The notes under the pieces are model-generated. The model was not told the origin of the DNA, searched no databases, and worked only from the letters and a program-made list of their open reading frames with translations. A DNA stretch of 64,000 bases from Plasmodium coatneyi (taxonomy: Eukaryota; Apicomplexa; Aconoidasida; Haemosporida; Plasmodiidae). Of this stretch, positions 39,501-51,817 are shown one piece after another. Location: contig NC_033558.1 of the NCBI RefSeq assembly GCF_001680005.1, positions 216,501 through 280,500 on the forward strand. The letters run 5' to 3'. Positions within the stretch are counted from its first letter, which is position 1. Each line of letters starts with the position of its first letter. Both the position numbers and the translations under genes were made by a program.

Positions 39501-41080
39501 AGTGAGGACCCACTCCGATGGAAGTAACTCCCACTAAACTTTACCCTAATCGTTCCATTCATAAAGAGCAGTTCGTATACAAATGTCCCTGCATCTGTGT
39601 ATATACACAAATGATTCGATTCGTTCAGGTGGATGCTTTTAATTTCTTTCCACGAGGAATCCTTAATGATGTAGAAGGGGTAGGCTCCCCAATCCAACTT
39701 AATCCTTTTGCAGCTTCTTTCGAACCCACTGCATGTTAAATCGTCCAGGTATTTGCTTATTTCCTCCTGGTTGGTCGTCTTACTCTCCTTGTCTTTAAAA
39801 AAAATAAACTCATTTAGACTTAGCACCCTGTGACTGAACACGTGCACCTCGTCATCCTTTCTTTGCAGACACACGAAGTGGTTGTTGCAGGTGAAGCGGC
39901 AAGTGGGGTGACGTCCACTAGGGGTAAGCCTCTGCGGGGTCACTTCCCCCTGACGGGGTGGCGTAGTAGGCTCACCCTGCGGGCTACAACCGGACCCACC
40001 AAACAGGTACACGTTTTTGTACCTCAAAATCTGCATGCACTTGTCGTTCCTCCGGTCACAGACCAACTTACTTACGTTCCTTAACTGAGCGATTCTTGTC
40101 TTTCGTATGGTGCACTCCGTATGTAGGAGGTTTGCAATGTCCGACGTGGCCACATCTGTCTCTGCCTCTAACGTATCTGTTGGTGGCATGCTGGATGCTT
40201 CACCATTCATGCTTTCCTTTTCACCTGGATGGTTTTTCCCCCTTGCGCGTTCGTAGAGGTACCTGTATACCACGTTCCTCATGCGAGTCTTCATTTTGGT
40301 TAAGTGGTACTTGTCCCGCTTCAGAAAGGAGTGCAGCTCTCCTGCACTTAGGTTGAACGCGTGTCGATCCAATAGGTTGTGCTTCCTTACCCCACTCTGC
40401 TGCTTTGTCTCCCCCCTTGGCTGTTCATTCACCTCCGCCTCGCTCAACAACCAGTCCTCTCCCCCTCCGGAGTCCTGGTTTATTATTTCGTCAGCCTTCC
40501 TGTAGACGTTTCTTTTTTCTCTTTCGTCGAGGCTCTCCCTTATCGGATCCTCCTCACGCAGGAATGAATCATTACTTGGGAAGACCTCCCCACGAAGGGA
40601 CATTTCCCCTTCGTCGCTCGATGCTGCATCCCCTTCATGGTGCACCCCCCCCACATCATCTGAACTCTCTCGGGTTGACTTCCATGGAGCATCTTCACTG
40701 CCATAGCTGCGGTGCAAGGAAGGGACCGAACCATCCATTCCTTCTTCCTCACGTGTGTCATCTTCTCCTCTGTTAATCGCACCACATGATGAATAATTCA
40801 CCTGGTGGTTCATGTCTGCTGTTACCTTATCCGGGGGGGTTAAAAATCTCTTCACTCGCCCACCGTATGGATGAGCCAGTTCATTAATCACTGAATGGGG
40901 GGGGGACTCGCCATTCGAGTCATCCTCTTCAGATACCCTTCCAACCTGTTGCGGTTTTCCCCTGGGGGAGGATGCTGGGTCAATCCCTTTCTTCGTCCTT
41001 TCCCATGCAGTTACCACTTCCACCACAGCCCCCATCTCGCCTTTGTCATTTTGACGGAAGCTCCCCCCTTGGTGTTCCAT
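33510..41080 (-). CDS. VPS8: VPS8-like CORVET subunit, two exons
   Basis: Exon 1 is 41080-38468 and exon 2 is 38339-33510, joined by a 129-base GT-AG intron in phase 0; about 2,480 residues. The N-terminal third looks like a beta-propeller set within low-complexity sequence. The splice joins YGLLLALLLHLYK to GNCCVLTDFP, matching the VPS8 stretch after the propeller (A-L-x-LHLYRG...DLP). It is followed by an alpha-solenoid with YILRKRIGITHPSLVDTLTEHF, again VPS8-like. The C-terminus carries a short RING-like finger (CKDC...CEHSHHFSC...CHLC). VPS8 is the Rab5-binding subunit of the CORVET endosomal tether. The protein is much larger than yeast or human VPS8 (about 1,300-1,430). VPS41/VPS39 remain alternatives, but the join and C-terminal finger favour VPS8. 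Confidence 0.65.
37569..37643 (-). repeat. 15-bp tandem repeat in the VPS8-like gene
   Basis: About five imperfect copies of a 15-base unit (TCATTCAGATGCTGC on the + strand) encode a five-residue Leu-(Asn/Ile)-Glu-(Gln/Lys)-(His/Arg) repeat in the solenoid region. Confidence 0.8.
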
Positions 41081-41644
41081 CCTGCCTGCACATGTGCCGC
41101 CCGTAATATTTTTCTCCTTCCTTTAAAGGATCATACCTTTGGGGTTTATTCAAGAAATTACCTTCCCCTGATTGCGATGAACAGGTGGAACTTCCTATTG
41201 GAAACTCCCCCCCCTTTGCAACACTTCTCGCAAAAAAAGGGGTGTCTCCTCATTTCTGCTCACTTCCTTCGTTGAGGGTGTTTCCCTCACAGTGGTCATT
41301 ATTCCTTTTTTTTTTTCCTTCCAATTATGTGTTACATAGCGAATACTATATTTTTTTTTTTTTTTTTTTTTTTTTCCCTTTTTCTGCGTTTTCCTATTCA
41401 TTCGCGTGATGTAACACGTGGGTAAGGTTCCCACTCGAGCACGAGCTGTTCCTTCGGAGGACCTTCGCAGATGATACCATTTCACCCAGTCGCTCGAGGT
41501 AGACCCTTAAAGGAAGAGAATTCTCCTTCTCTATCCTTACCTTGTTTGTGTTCCACCCTCCCCGAGATTGTTTCTACATCACCCGGAGGCAAATTCAAAA
41601 GCGCTTTTTTTTTTTTTTTTTTTTTTTTTTTTGTTGAAAAATCA

Positions 41645-41660
41645 CCTGACCATGTTCATA
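41645..41660 (-). repeat. Dispersed motif copy (CCTGACCATGTTCATA)
   Basis: A motif core with a one-base longer spacer, 12 bases after a 26-base T tract. Confidence 0.6.
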
Positions 41661-42246
41661 CATAATTGGATATGTTACTAGCCAAAAGGAGCTATCACTT
41701 AGGAAAAAAAAAAAAAAAAAAAAAAAAGGAACATTCCAGTTTGGGATCTCGCTGGATGAGCAGCAGGACACACTTAAAAGGTGCCAAGTGAACATGGGGC
41801 AATTCATTTATGCACTATTGCGTGTTATTGTGTTCCTCCAATCATCCTTTTTTTTTACAACAGGTTTGAGCAGCTCGCGTAGTTATATCAACCCGAGGGG
41901 GGAGTAACGTTAAGCCCCACCTGAATGGTAAGCACAGTTTGCTTCACATTGTTGCGACCATTTCGTTTGCGATGTTTTTCTTCCATCTCGAATGGGACAC
42001 ACATGTGAGGTGAGTCAAGGTTTCCCTATGGCAGTGGCCGCCCCGCACAGACGGACCCACCGACATTTCAACCCAACGTGGGAATAGTAATCGGAGTGAT
42101 ATGTTTGCACTTCTCTGAGAAGTCCGTGGGAGAAGCAAACATACACTAGGAGGAACAAATCAACATAGTGGGAGAAACGCCCCCCCTCCTCGCATGTAAG
42201 TCACGTTTCCTTTCGTTGGGGGGGGGGACGGTTTGCTCTTTTCTCG

Positions 42247-42261
42247 CCTGACCCGTTCAGG
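42247..42261 (+). repeat. Dispersed motif copy (CCTGACCCGTTCAGG)
   Basis: A full-length core with both arms, about 200 bases beyond the TPR-gene stop. This is one of the few copies without an immediate homopolymer tract. Confidence 0.6.
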
Positions 42262-42463
42262 TGAATGAATTCAGCACACATGTCGTGAAGAGGTAACTGC
42301 GCGGGGGTATGTATATCTGTGCCAAACGGAAAATTACAATGCAGACAACTATTGGTGCGTTATCCTCTAGTAGGAGCTCCAACAGAAGCTGCAGACCTAC
42401 GTCACAAGTTCAGGAAGAGGGCTACTAAAGAAGCGATTTCTTTGGGTGACGCGTTCCCCCCTT

Positions 42464-43293
42464 TTATCCCTTCTCCTTGGACTCATGCAACGCACCACTG
42501 GCATTGCACATTCGCCTGTACAACTGTCTCTGCATCTTTTCATAATGGACTCGTTCCACTTGTTCCTTCCTTTCTAAGTTCACCAGTTCGGCATTCCCCT
42601 TGTCTATTCGTTTTACCAGCCGGAGGTTCTCTCTGCACTTGTCGAACTCCTACCATGGTGCAAATGGGGAAGGGACAACATATGACGGGTATATATACGC
42701 AGATCTGTTCCATAACAGAGGGTACCCATGCCCCTTTGCAAACTCACCTGCAGCATCAGATAGGAATACGCCCTTCGGAGAAAAAGCTTCACCAGGGTAT
42801 CTCTCCTGAGGAAGCACGTGTCCTGATCTTCCGTCTTTGCAAGTGCATCCTCCTCCGTATCGGTTGGAAGCGTTGCGGGTTTCGCCTCCGTAACGTCCAC
42901 CTCGTATTTCGTGAGCACTCCGTCCAGGTCGGGCACGCCCTCCAAAATTATGTCACACTGGTTAATGCACTCATGGTACTCTCCTTTCTTAAAGTGGTAA
43001 AGGGATAGGTTCAGACGCAAGCTGAGTTGCATGTCTCTGTTCTTCTTCGTCGGGAATCCCCTCATGGAATATTTAATGCACTCCTTCAGGGCCTGTCTCC
43101 AAAGGGCGTTCGCCTCCTCCGCCTCGCCCTTGCGTGGGGGATAAATCGGCACACGTATGAACAGCCACGTATCTACAATGGTATGCGTCTGCACAAGGAA
43201 ACGCAAAACAGACGTGCACCTACTTACCTTTGCCCATTTCTCATTGGCCTCCTTCTTCAGCTCCTCCGGGTCCTGGTCCTCCGTCAGGAACAT
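42464..43293 (-). CDS. Tetratricopeptide-repeat protein, three exons
   Basis: The exons are 43293-43228, 43128-42748 and 42649-42464, GT-AG and in phase, giving 210 residues. The helices ELKKEANEKWAKGEAEEANALWRQALK, then LSLRLNLSLYHFKKGEYHECINQCDIIL and VKLFLRRAYSYLMLQEFDKCRENL form about three TPR units of the kind seen in immunophilin and TTC4-type co-chaperones. A basic coiled tail (about 160-210) follows, as in TPR co-chaperones. No catalytic domain is fused. A Hsp90/Hsp70 C-terminal-peptide adaptor role is plausible but inferred. The stop codon of the ITPase gene lies only 156 bases upstream on the same strand, so transcription may read through. Confidence 0.75.
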
Positions 43294-43449
43294 GACGTTC
43301 CGTTTTATAGTAGAGGTATACAAGAATAGTTCCCTGCCTTCGCGGTGGGATCCATGCAGTGGCGTGCAGCTTCCTCTCGATGGTCTGCAGGTGGACTGCC
43401 TACAGTTCCGACTCAGGTAGACGCTCAGCCTGGCGGGGGGTGAAGGAAG

Positions 43450-44905
43450 TTACGCGCTCTGCTTGGTCAATTCTTCCAGCAGGAAGGCCTAACGGGGGGA
43501 AAGCGCAAAAGAAGGGAAAGCGACGTGTAGGAGTCATGTGGATTTGTTACTCAGGGGGGCTATATAGAGAGACACACTCCTCCATTCTGGACGCGTTCCT
43601 CCTCCTTTGCTTTTCCTTCCCCTGTTGGACGCACCTTCAGCTGCACGAAGGCCTTGAAACGCGGGGAGGACTCCTTCTTCTCGTCGAATGACATTTCGCT
43701 GAACGTTCTGCTGCAGTTCTCGGGGGAAAAGATATTGTCCCTGTGGGGGTCATGCGAAGGGGTGAAAAGCAGGTGGTGTAAGGGAACGGAACGTGCGAAA
43801 CGTGCCAAATGTCGACGTGTGTGTAACCTACCAGCCGAAGTCAGTCGACCCTCTTGGACCGGCAATCCTTCCCTTAAATAAAAAAAAAAAAAAAAGGTCA
43901 TCACGTTAGTGTCGGAGTGGGGAAAAGAGAGGAACCAACAGTTACACCATTTTTATTTTTTCTCATCGGATGGGCAACTACTGCGGTGATTAAGTGGTTG
44001 GGTTTTTTTGAGGACAGTTCGTCGATGAATAGAAGAAACATCCATTGGAGGAAGGACGTTACCTGAGTGACGCCCTGGAAGGAGTGCACCTGCTTCCCGT
44101 CGGACACGGAATACACGCAAATGGCATGGCACTTGTTATTCTGCGGATGGAAGGTGAAATGGCAAGGGAAAGCAACGAACAGAGGGGCAGATCCTACACG
44201 GACACACACTAACATGCATTACTAATTGGCAATCAATATATGAGCACCCTCACGTGTCACCCCGCACGGGCGATAGACTAACCTGGAGCTTCGTCACCAC
44301 GTCCACAATGCCCTGCGAACCCAAACTCTTCTGCATCCACTTGCTGAAACGGGGCGGGGGGAAAGCAGTGCTGGTGCAGTCATTACGTCACACTGGATGC
44401 TTACCCCGAGAAGGGGTAAAGTGACCACCACCAACTCAACGTTCTAACTAATGAAGGTGCACGCATGGTAACTCCTCTACCCACTCCGGAACATACATGT
44501 AGGGGCCCGGAAAAGAACCCAGGCAATCCATATAAAGTCCTGTGTCGTCGGTGATGACTAGCTTCCGTTTCGGCTGACTCTCCCCCAAGGCATCACTGAT
44601 CAGAATTTCATGAGCCCTCTTGGCCTTGTGCTCGTTTATCTTAACGATGTCATTGGACTGAATCTCGGTCACTAAAAGGGGGAAAGGAGGTGTGCTTGCA
44701 CAGTTATACAGTTGCACGGTTGGGTGGTGATGTGACTGTGCGTTTGAAGAATGGTTCCCCCGTATAGATAAACGGGACAGTTTCTTTGCTTTCCCTCCCC
44801 CTACGCACAGTCAATGTCGACGAACTGAACCTCCAGCTCGCCATCCATGTGCCGCTGGAACTCCAGTCTTTTGTTTTTGTTCCCCGTGACGAGGTAGATA
44901 TCCAT
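43450..44905 (-). CDS. Inosine triphosphate pyrophosphatase (ITPA/HAM1), seven exons
   Basis: The exons in transcript order are 44905-44809, 44671-44497, 44343-44283, 44140-44063, 43872-43832, 43740-43635 and 43488-43450. All are GT-AG and in frame, and the joined product is 198 residues, close to the 194 of human ITPA. Conserved blocks: VTGNKNKRLEFQ at the N-terminus, VITDDTGLYMDCLGSFPGPY, KWMQKSLGSQGIVDVV, FGWDNIFSPENC, TFSEMSFDEKKESSPRFKAF. The enzyme hydrolyses ITP, XTP and dITP to monophosphates plus pyrophosphate and so cleans deaminated purines out of the nucleotide pool, in the cytoplasm. All the active-site blocks known for the family are present. Confidence 0.95.
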
Positions 44906-45481
44906 GGAGGGGCAAGTAAGAACTAAGTCAGCAATTATACGCTGGGCAGCACCCGTTGTACGAGTAGGTCACGCAACAAAGGGCAGCGCAATTGCTGGTG
45001 GGTGACCAGTTAGTAATCGGAACGGAAAACATAGCAGAGAGCAATCAAAAGGAACATCACATAACATGATGTAACATGATATAACCACCTTGGAAAAAAA
45101 AAAAAAATAAAATAACCCAGCTCGGTTCTGCGGTGTGGTGGAGTAGCACCGGAAAGGCTACCTCCAAAGAGATGATCAAACCTCGCTTCATACGTTCCAC
45201 TAAAAACCTGAACGACCAGTTTACAGCAAATCCTACCTTTTTTCACCAATTCAGCTAAAATGCATTCTCGCATAAGGTTTGTATTTTTTTAAAAAAAAAA
45301 AACACACAACTTGGTACGATTCAATTCGTCACAATGGATACGTAACAGTCGCGTTGTACATGTTACCGAACGGACAAAAAAAAAAAAAAAAAAAAAAAAA
45401 ATGTTGACATGACGACTGCTAAAGGAGCAATAACTTAGGAACAGATAAAACGTGGAACTTGTTTCCTGTATGCCTGCCCCC
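44906..45481. other. Intergenic region between PX1 and ITPase genes
   Basis: Two A tracts (45094-45106, 45377-45401) and no supported gene. Confidence 0.6.
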
Positions 45482-48400
45482 TCAGTAGTCGTTCTCGTCG
45501 AGCAGCTCGGAGAAGTGACTTATATTTGTTATGGTCTGCTTGGCAGAAGCTTGGCACTCCTCACTGATGCTGTGTTTGTATGCTAGGTAGTTTTTCAGTT
45601 TAAGTGTGTTCAGGTAGATGAGATAGATGTAGTGGAACATGAACCAGGAGTTGTAAAGCACTAGTAGGACGACCTTCTGTTCCCGCTTGAATCGCTTCTT
45701 TATTTGGTTGTTGTGCTTATACATGTCTGTGACTAAGAGTCGTAGTTCTTCCTTCTTTTGGTTTTTCTCCTTCTCCTTTTTGTCCAGCTTCTTCTTGTGC
45801 AGCGCGATCTCCTTCTGCTTCTCCTTCTTTTCGCTCTCCACCAGCTTGACTTCCTCGTTCAGCAGGTTCACCTTGTCGTCCCATCTGCGGGAGGTAAAAT
45901 GGAGTGTTAGGGGTGGTAAAATGAAGTGGTAAAATGGAGTGTTAGGGTGGTAGGTGATGTGGTCACCCCGCCAGTGTGCACTTACTCCCGAATGGCCTTG
46001 TAAATGGACTCGGATTTCTTCACCATGGAGTTCATATTGATGGAGGCGATCTGTTGCGTCACCTTAACGTATTGCTTCTTGTGCAGCTCTATCTGTGTGT
46101 TGCACTTGTTCAGCAAAGTGTTGTACTTATGGATGTTCTTATACACCTGGTTGTTCTCACTAGACATGATATTCTCTAATTCTCTCTTCCTGGCCTTAAT
46201 TATATGTAGCACCTGTTCGAACACGTCCCTGGTGAGGGAGTCAGTGTCGATGACGACTTCTTCCGGTTGAACTCCCTTCACTTCCTTATTCTTAAAACTG
46301 TTGTATTCGTGTATTTTCTCCTTCATCTCTGCATCTTCCTCATCACTGGATACGAATTCCGTATCTGCAAAATCGTCCAATTCGTCCCCATTCGGTTGAT
46401 CTTCTTCTACAAGGTTTCTCCTCTCTGGGTTGTTCATCGAGTGCATACCATGGAAGTCGTTCGTCATTCCATCCACCCCATCGTCGTCCTCATCATCGTA
46501 AGTATTCTCACCCCTGGTTAGGTCGTTGTATCTGGAGTTATCAGCCCGTATCCGGTTCGACGCGCCCCGATTAACACGATTTACGGGGGACACCTCCTCA
46601 TAACGCATTACCCCCATGTGGTCCTCCTCCTCGTAGGGAGCACCACCTCTCCTCCTGCTAGTCGACCCGTTCAATTCGCTTCCCTCATATCGGTAAAGCG
46701 TGTCCTCCTCATCACTACCAACAGGGCGACCCCGATTCTGTTTGGAAATCTTCTCCCCCTTCCTTTGGTCGAATCGCTTTGCAGTTACATGCTCCATCTC
46801 ACTGTCACTGCTGTGTAGCGAATTCGCATTCAAGGAATTCATATTTCCCATGTTTTGACCTCTGTGGGTACGTGTGCCCCCATGAGGTACGCGTCTGCCG
46901 TCACGTGCATCGTAGTAACCGTAGTCCTCCTCCTCCCCAATCAGATCATTAGATTGTGCAAAGTGGAGGATGTTCCTCTTATCGCTAGTAGGTCCACCCC
47001 TGTCTCTATTCACAATGAGCAGCTTCTTTTCATTGAAGGAAGTCCGGTTGAAGCTGCTTATACAGTTCGCTCTGGCAATCAGATGTGGCAAATTATCGTT
47101 GTGCACTGTTATGTTAATTAGGTCCCCTAGCAACTGCACCAAAAGTAAGTCATTGCAAAGGAGGTAACTCAACTCACTCACGATGAGATTACCGTTCTTC
47201 TCGAACTCATTAGAAAGGAGTTCCAAATTTGAAAGGGACGTGTTCAGACACTTCAACTTACCACTAACTGTGTTGAAGTCGTCCAGACAGAATTTATTCA
47301 GAAGAATCAGAAGGTAAATCTTCTTCTTATCCTTCTTGTAGAGCGCTACATTCCTTTTTATGTTGCTCATTTCCTCGTGGAGGCACTTCTTTATAGAGGG
47401 GCTCTCCTCGATCATTTTTTCTACATGGATTAGCTTCTTCCTGTAGTTACACACATTGGTATGTACCACCTTATGATTCTTTGCTGCTTTTCTTCTCCTC
47501 TTTTCTATTTCTTCCAACTCCTCCAAAAGCTTATTCATCACCCCCATTTGTTTATTCGCCTCATACTGCAGGTTAATATACTCATTGTAAGTTACATTCA
47601 CAAATTCGTATTTTTCCTTCAGATGGAAAATGTCCCTCCGTAGGTGTTCCCTCTCTTGCATCTTCCTATTCAGCGTCTCGAACAGGAACTGCAGGTCTAC
47701 CTTCCGTAGCTTCCTCCTCAGGTTACTATACAGCTCGACAATCAGATTGTTTAGTAAACCAAGCTTCCTCACATTGGTGACGTACCGGAACACATAATCC
47801 ATGTGATCGTATATCTGTGACGGTTCATAGACAACACACTGATAGTTGTTCTTCTCCGTTCCTTCCGTTTCGTACTGCACGAGGGTGTCCCCACCAGTGG
47901 ATGCACCTACTGCGGTGGCTGCTGTGTGGGTTCTGTTATCCCCTTCGTTTGTTACCCCTACTTTGGGCGGACTGCTCATCCGATTTTTCCCTTGGTCCTC
48001 CCGCATGACCTTTCCACTTCGCCCCTTCCGTCTCTGCCGATGCTTCTTCTTCCTACTGCTGGTGTGGTCACCTCCCCTCCGCATATCCAAAAAGGAGACC
48101 ATATTAATCACCTCCGTCTGCTTTATCTTAAAGTGATTCAGGTTCAGCAAATGCCTGTGCTCTTCAATGAACTTTTTCACGTGTTGTAAAATGCCGTTGT
48201 AGAAGGAGGTCTCCCTGAACAGGTACCTCACTAGAGTGCTGACAATCTCAAAACGGAAAATGTAGTTGTAGTAATCCCCCTCTACACTACAAACAAAATT
48301 CTTGTTGTTCTTCTTTTCTAGCATAATGCTTGGACTTACCACCACGCAGATACCCTCTCCTCCTGCTCCTGTTGCTGCCTTTTCACTCTGGGCGAATTCT

Positions 48401-51400
48401 CCTACATGCATCTCCGAAAGGGGGATCGTTGGTGCTGCACCTTCCATGCGGAAACTACTGTTGGTGCTCGCACCGAGTCCGTCCTCACTGCACCCCTTTA
48501 GGTACCCTCCAATGCTTCCTCCCCCCCCACCTGGGGTAACGGACGAACAACCCACCACCTCACTAATATTCGGTACATACGACAAAATCAGACAAGCATA
48601 CATTCGTATTTTCTCATTTTCCAAGTTAGCACACTTGAATATGCTCTGCACCATATTTTCGTTTCCTAGGATTAGTAGGATCTGCTCGTTTATTCTTCTA
48701 ATCCTTTTCACATACTTTTTCCTTGCCTCCTTCAGCGCTCTAATGTCCTCCTTTATGGCTTCCACGTAGTTGGACTCCTTCGTTGCGGCGGGTTCTTCTT
48801 TCATCTTATCTCCTTGTACCTGCATCTGTGCTTGCTTTCCATATGTGACAGGGCCCTGTTTGTCCCTTTTCACACCCACGCTATTACTACATCTGCTCTT
48901 CCCCTGGACATCCTTCCTACTATGTTCCCCCTCCAGGTACTCCATCTCATCCTTGATGCTTCCTGAATCCACGCTGAATTCGTCTTCATACGTCACGTCC
49001 CTCACGGCACTCATGCCAATATCGACTGGTGGTGATCGGTCCTCTGCACCAACGCGGTTCTCACCCACGCTACCCTCCTCACCACCACTAGTACAATCGC
49101 TCGAAAACGAATACAACGATGAGATGCAGGAACTCGCCGTGGAAGCCGTGTCTTCCGTTTCGCCCTTCTGAGCGGGGCCCCGTTTCACCTGCCCACGCTC
49201 CGGTGCTGACCGATGCCCTGCGTCGTCCCCCTCACCACCGATCGTATCGTCCGTGTAATCATCACTACCTGAGAAATCCGTTCCATCCGTGTCATTCGTG
49301 TCATCCGTTTCGTCATCCCCCTCTACGCCCAGATCGCCTTCTTCACTGAATTCCTGTTCGTCACTCACCCCGTCAGTGCCTCCCTGGTGGTGCACATCCC
49401 TCCCCGTGTGGGAACCTCTTCTTCCGCTTTGTGCTCTCCCTTTCATTGGTGCTGAATCCCCCCCTTCCGGATAATCATACGGGGCGTACTCCCTCTTATA
49501 TACACAATCCTCATCTACGCTTTCAATATCGTAATTGCAGTTGTAGTTGTAGTTGTAAACCCTCTGTGTGTCTTTCCTCTGTTCCTCCCTCTGGTAGGAA
49601 GGGTCCGTATCCTTCGTGGTAGTATCACCCTGTAGTCGTCTCTTTGCAGTATTCCCTTCATCCTTAAGCATGAGCATGGCCCGTTCCTTCTTCTCCCTCC
49701 TCCTGCGTAGTCTCTCCTCCTTCAGTTGCCTCTTCTTCAGCCTTAACTTCAATCCCTTCATCTTCATCCTGTCCTTGTAGTTCCTCTTTAGGAGAAAAAA
49801 CTCACTGACGCCAATGTTTATAATGAAAAGAATGAACTGTAGGATGATGTCGTTGTTTGTGAAATCGGCGTGCTTTACCTTTTCCTCGTAGAAGGGGTCT
49901 TTCTCGAAGGGACTTTCCTCCGTGTTGAAGCTTCCACGGGGGGTGGCCCCACCAACAACACCAACATGGTTATCAGCACCAACATGGTCATCACTACCAA
50001 CACCAGCAACACCATCGTGGATGCCCGTTTCCTTTTCACCCTCCCCCAAGCCAATCTCCCTGACCATGCTCTTACCCCTCAACAGGGCCACCAGAATGCT
50101 GTTCAGCAAACTAATATTCTTCTTACTACAAATTATTTCAATGAGCTGATAATCCACGTCCTTCAGATTTTGTATCTCCTTCTGTATTAGCAGGATCGAC
50201 ATCTTGGTCTTCTGCACGACCTCCTCGTCGTTGATTTTGTCGTTCATTAGAAGGAGTGAAAGGATGATGCAACAAATCACCTGCACGTTAATATTCTGAC
50301 TCTCATACATAAATCCCAGAATAACTATCCCCTTGTTGGACTTATTTTTCACAGAGAAGTAATTTTGTATAGCATTCAAATGGATGGATGACAGAAGTAG
50401 AAGCGACATCAGTATGTAGACGTTGAAGGTGATGCTATCCGTTTTGTTATCCGTTTTGCTACCCGTTTTGTTATACGTTTTACTCTCCTTCTTTCTCTTC
50501 CTCCTGCTCAGTGCATTAAAAATGGAAAATATTTCCTTGAAGTTGTATACCTGTAGGTATTCTAGGAAGACGTCGTTCTTCTTATCCACTATTCGTAGGA
50601 TCGTTTCGGAGGCCGTCTTCAGCAGCACCTCATTGATGTTGTCACCTTCAAAGGGGGTAAATGAATTCACAGGTGAAGCAATACGCATGCACACACGTGA
50701 ACACACGTGCAAACTGCTGAGGGAGAGTACCCTCTGTCGGTTTGTTGTCGTTTCGCCGACTTACCACACAAATTGTCGTAGATGATCTCGAAGGCAAACT
50801 TCATCAGAGGGACGTTCAGCAGATTCTCGGGGGTCTTCGTATAAGTCAAGTGGTGCAGAAAAATGTTCAGAATAAAAAATTTTATTTCGTTGTTCAGCTG
50901 GAGATTCCTTTTCAGATGGAAGAGGAAGTTTATAATGTCGCACTCGGCACTCTTCAGCGTATTGCTCCTCGATAAGAATAATATGTAGTTGATTTTCTTC
51001 AGTAACTTTTGCAGGTTAACCAGGTCAGTCAACTCCGTGCACATCAACTTGAACAGGCATTTCGTAGTATTATCCAGACAGAGGAAGTCGTAGAACCGAT
51101 CGCACAGGTAGACGTTTTTGTGGTTTGAAATGCGCTTCAGGAACAGCTCCAGCTGGTGTCTCCTCCTGGGGGAAGCAATAACAAAATGAATAGGTCAATC
51201 GGTGAAACGGTGAAAAGGTAAATAAATGAAACGATGAAAACATGAATCGATGAACAGGTGAAGAGGTGCATCCCTCCGTGCAGCCTTACTCCTCCACAAA
51301 GTTGTAGTTCATTCGGCCAAACATCTTCTTCGCAGGCAAAACGGAGATCTGACGGGAAAAAAAAAAAAAAAAAATGAAAAAAAAAGATTGAATAAATTAG

Positions 51401-51817
51401 CTTATCACGCACAGAAGTACTACTCTAATGGTAACGTATCTGATATGGAAGACGCCCCCCAATCGGCGACGTACCTTCTCCAGATATTCGCTAAACTTGT
51501 CCAGCAATTCATTTTTCAGCTGATCGTAAAAAGTCACAAAATCCGAAAATCTCTTCTTTAGCACTTTTTGGCTGTTCAGCGCTTTGAACTCAAGCACATA
51601 CTCCTGCGGGGTGAACAGGCAGCGGTGAATGGGTTAAATGATGAGTTGCATTGGATGAACGACGCAGACACGTATATATGCGTGTGTATGCTTATGTGCA
51701 CCTATTTACGCTGCGCTAACATACCGTGTAGCTGTAGAAGCGCCTCTTCACATCGTTCGTCCGAATTATATTTATGATTAGGTTGTCCTTGAACTCGTAC
51801 TCCGTGTGGCCCTCCAT
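45482..51817 (-). CDS. PX1: Phosphoinositide-binding protein PX1 (PX domain), six exons
   Basis: The exons in transcript order are 51817-51725, 51603-51475, 51348-51290, 51165-50765, 50645-45986 and 45884-45482. All splice sites are GT-AG and in phase; about 1,914 residues. The first four exons assemble a PX domain (about 1-135): strand EYEFKDNLIINII, RFSDFVTFYDQL (the R-F/Y-SDF motif), LPAKKMFG (the L-P-x-K-x-x-F loop) and ERRHQLELFLKRI (the R-R-x-x-L-x-x-FL helix). A helical and highly charged remainder has long coiled coils near the C-terminus. PX domains bind PI3P on endosome-type membranes; the P. falciparum protein of this name is reported to bind PI3P and to matter for haemoglobin traffic to the food vacuole. 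Assignment also fits the neighbouring ITPase. Confidence 0.85.

Larger units (their letters stand above)
41081..42463. other. Intergenic region with two dispersed-motif copies
   Basis: No gene is supported. T/A tracts occur at 41350-41376, 41607-41632 and 41702-41727; motif copies lie at 41645-41660 (after a T tract) and 42247-42261. Confidence 0.6.

Noticed and set aside
42319..43008. 229-codon open frame on the + strand
   Set aside because: It runs antisense across exons of the TPR gene, whose three exons, phases and family match are convincing.
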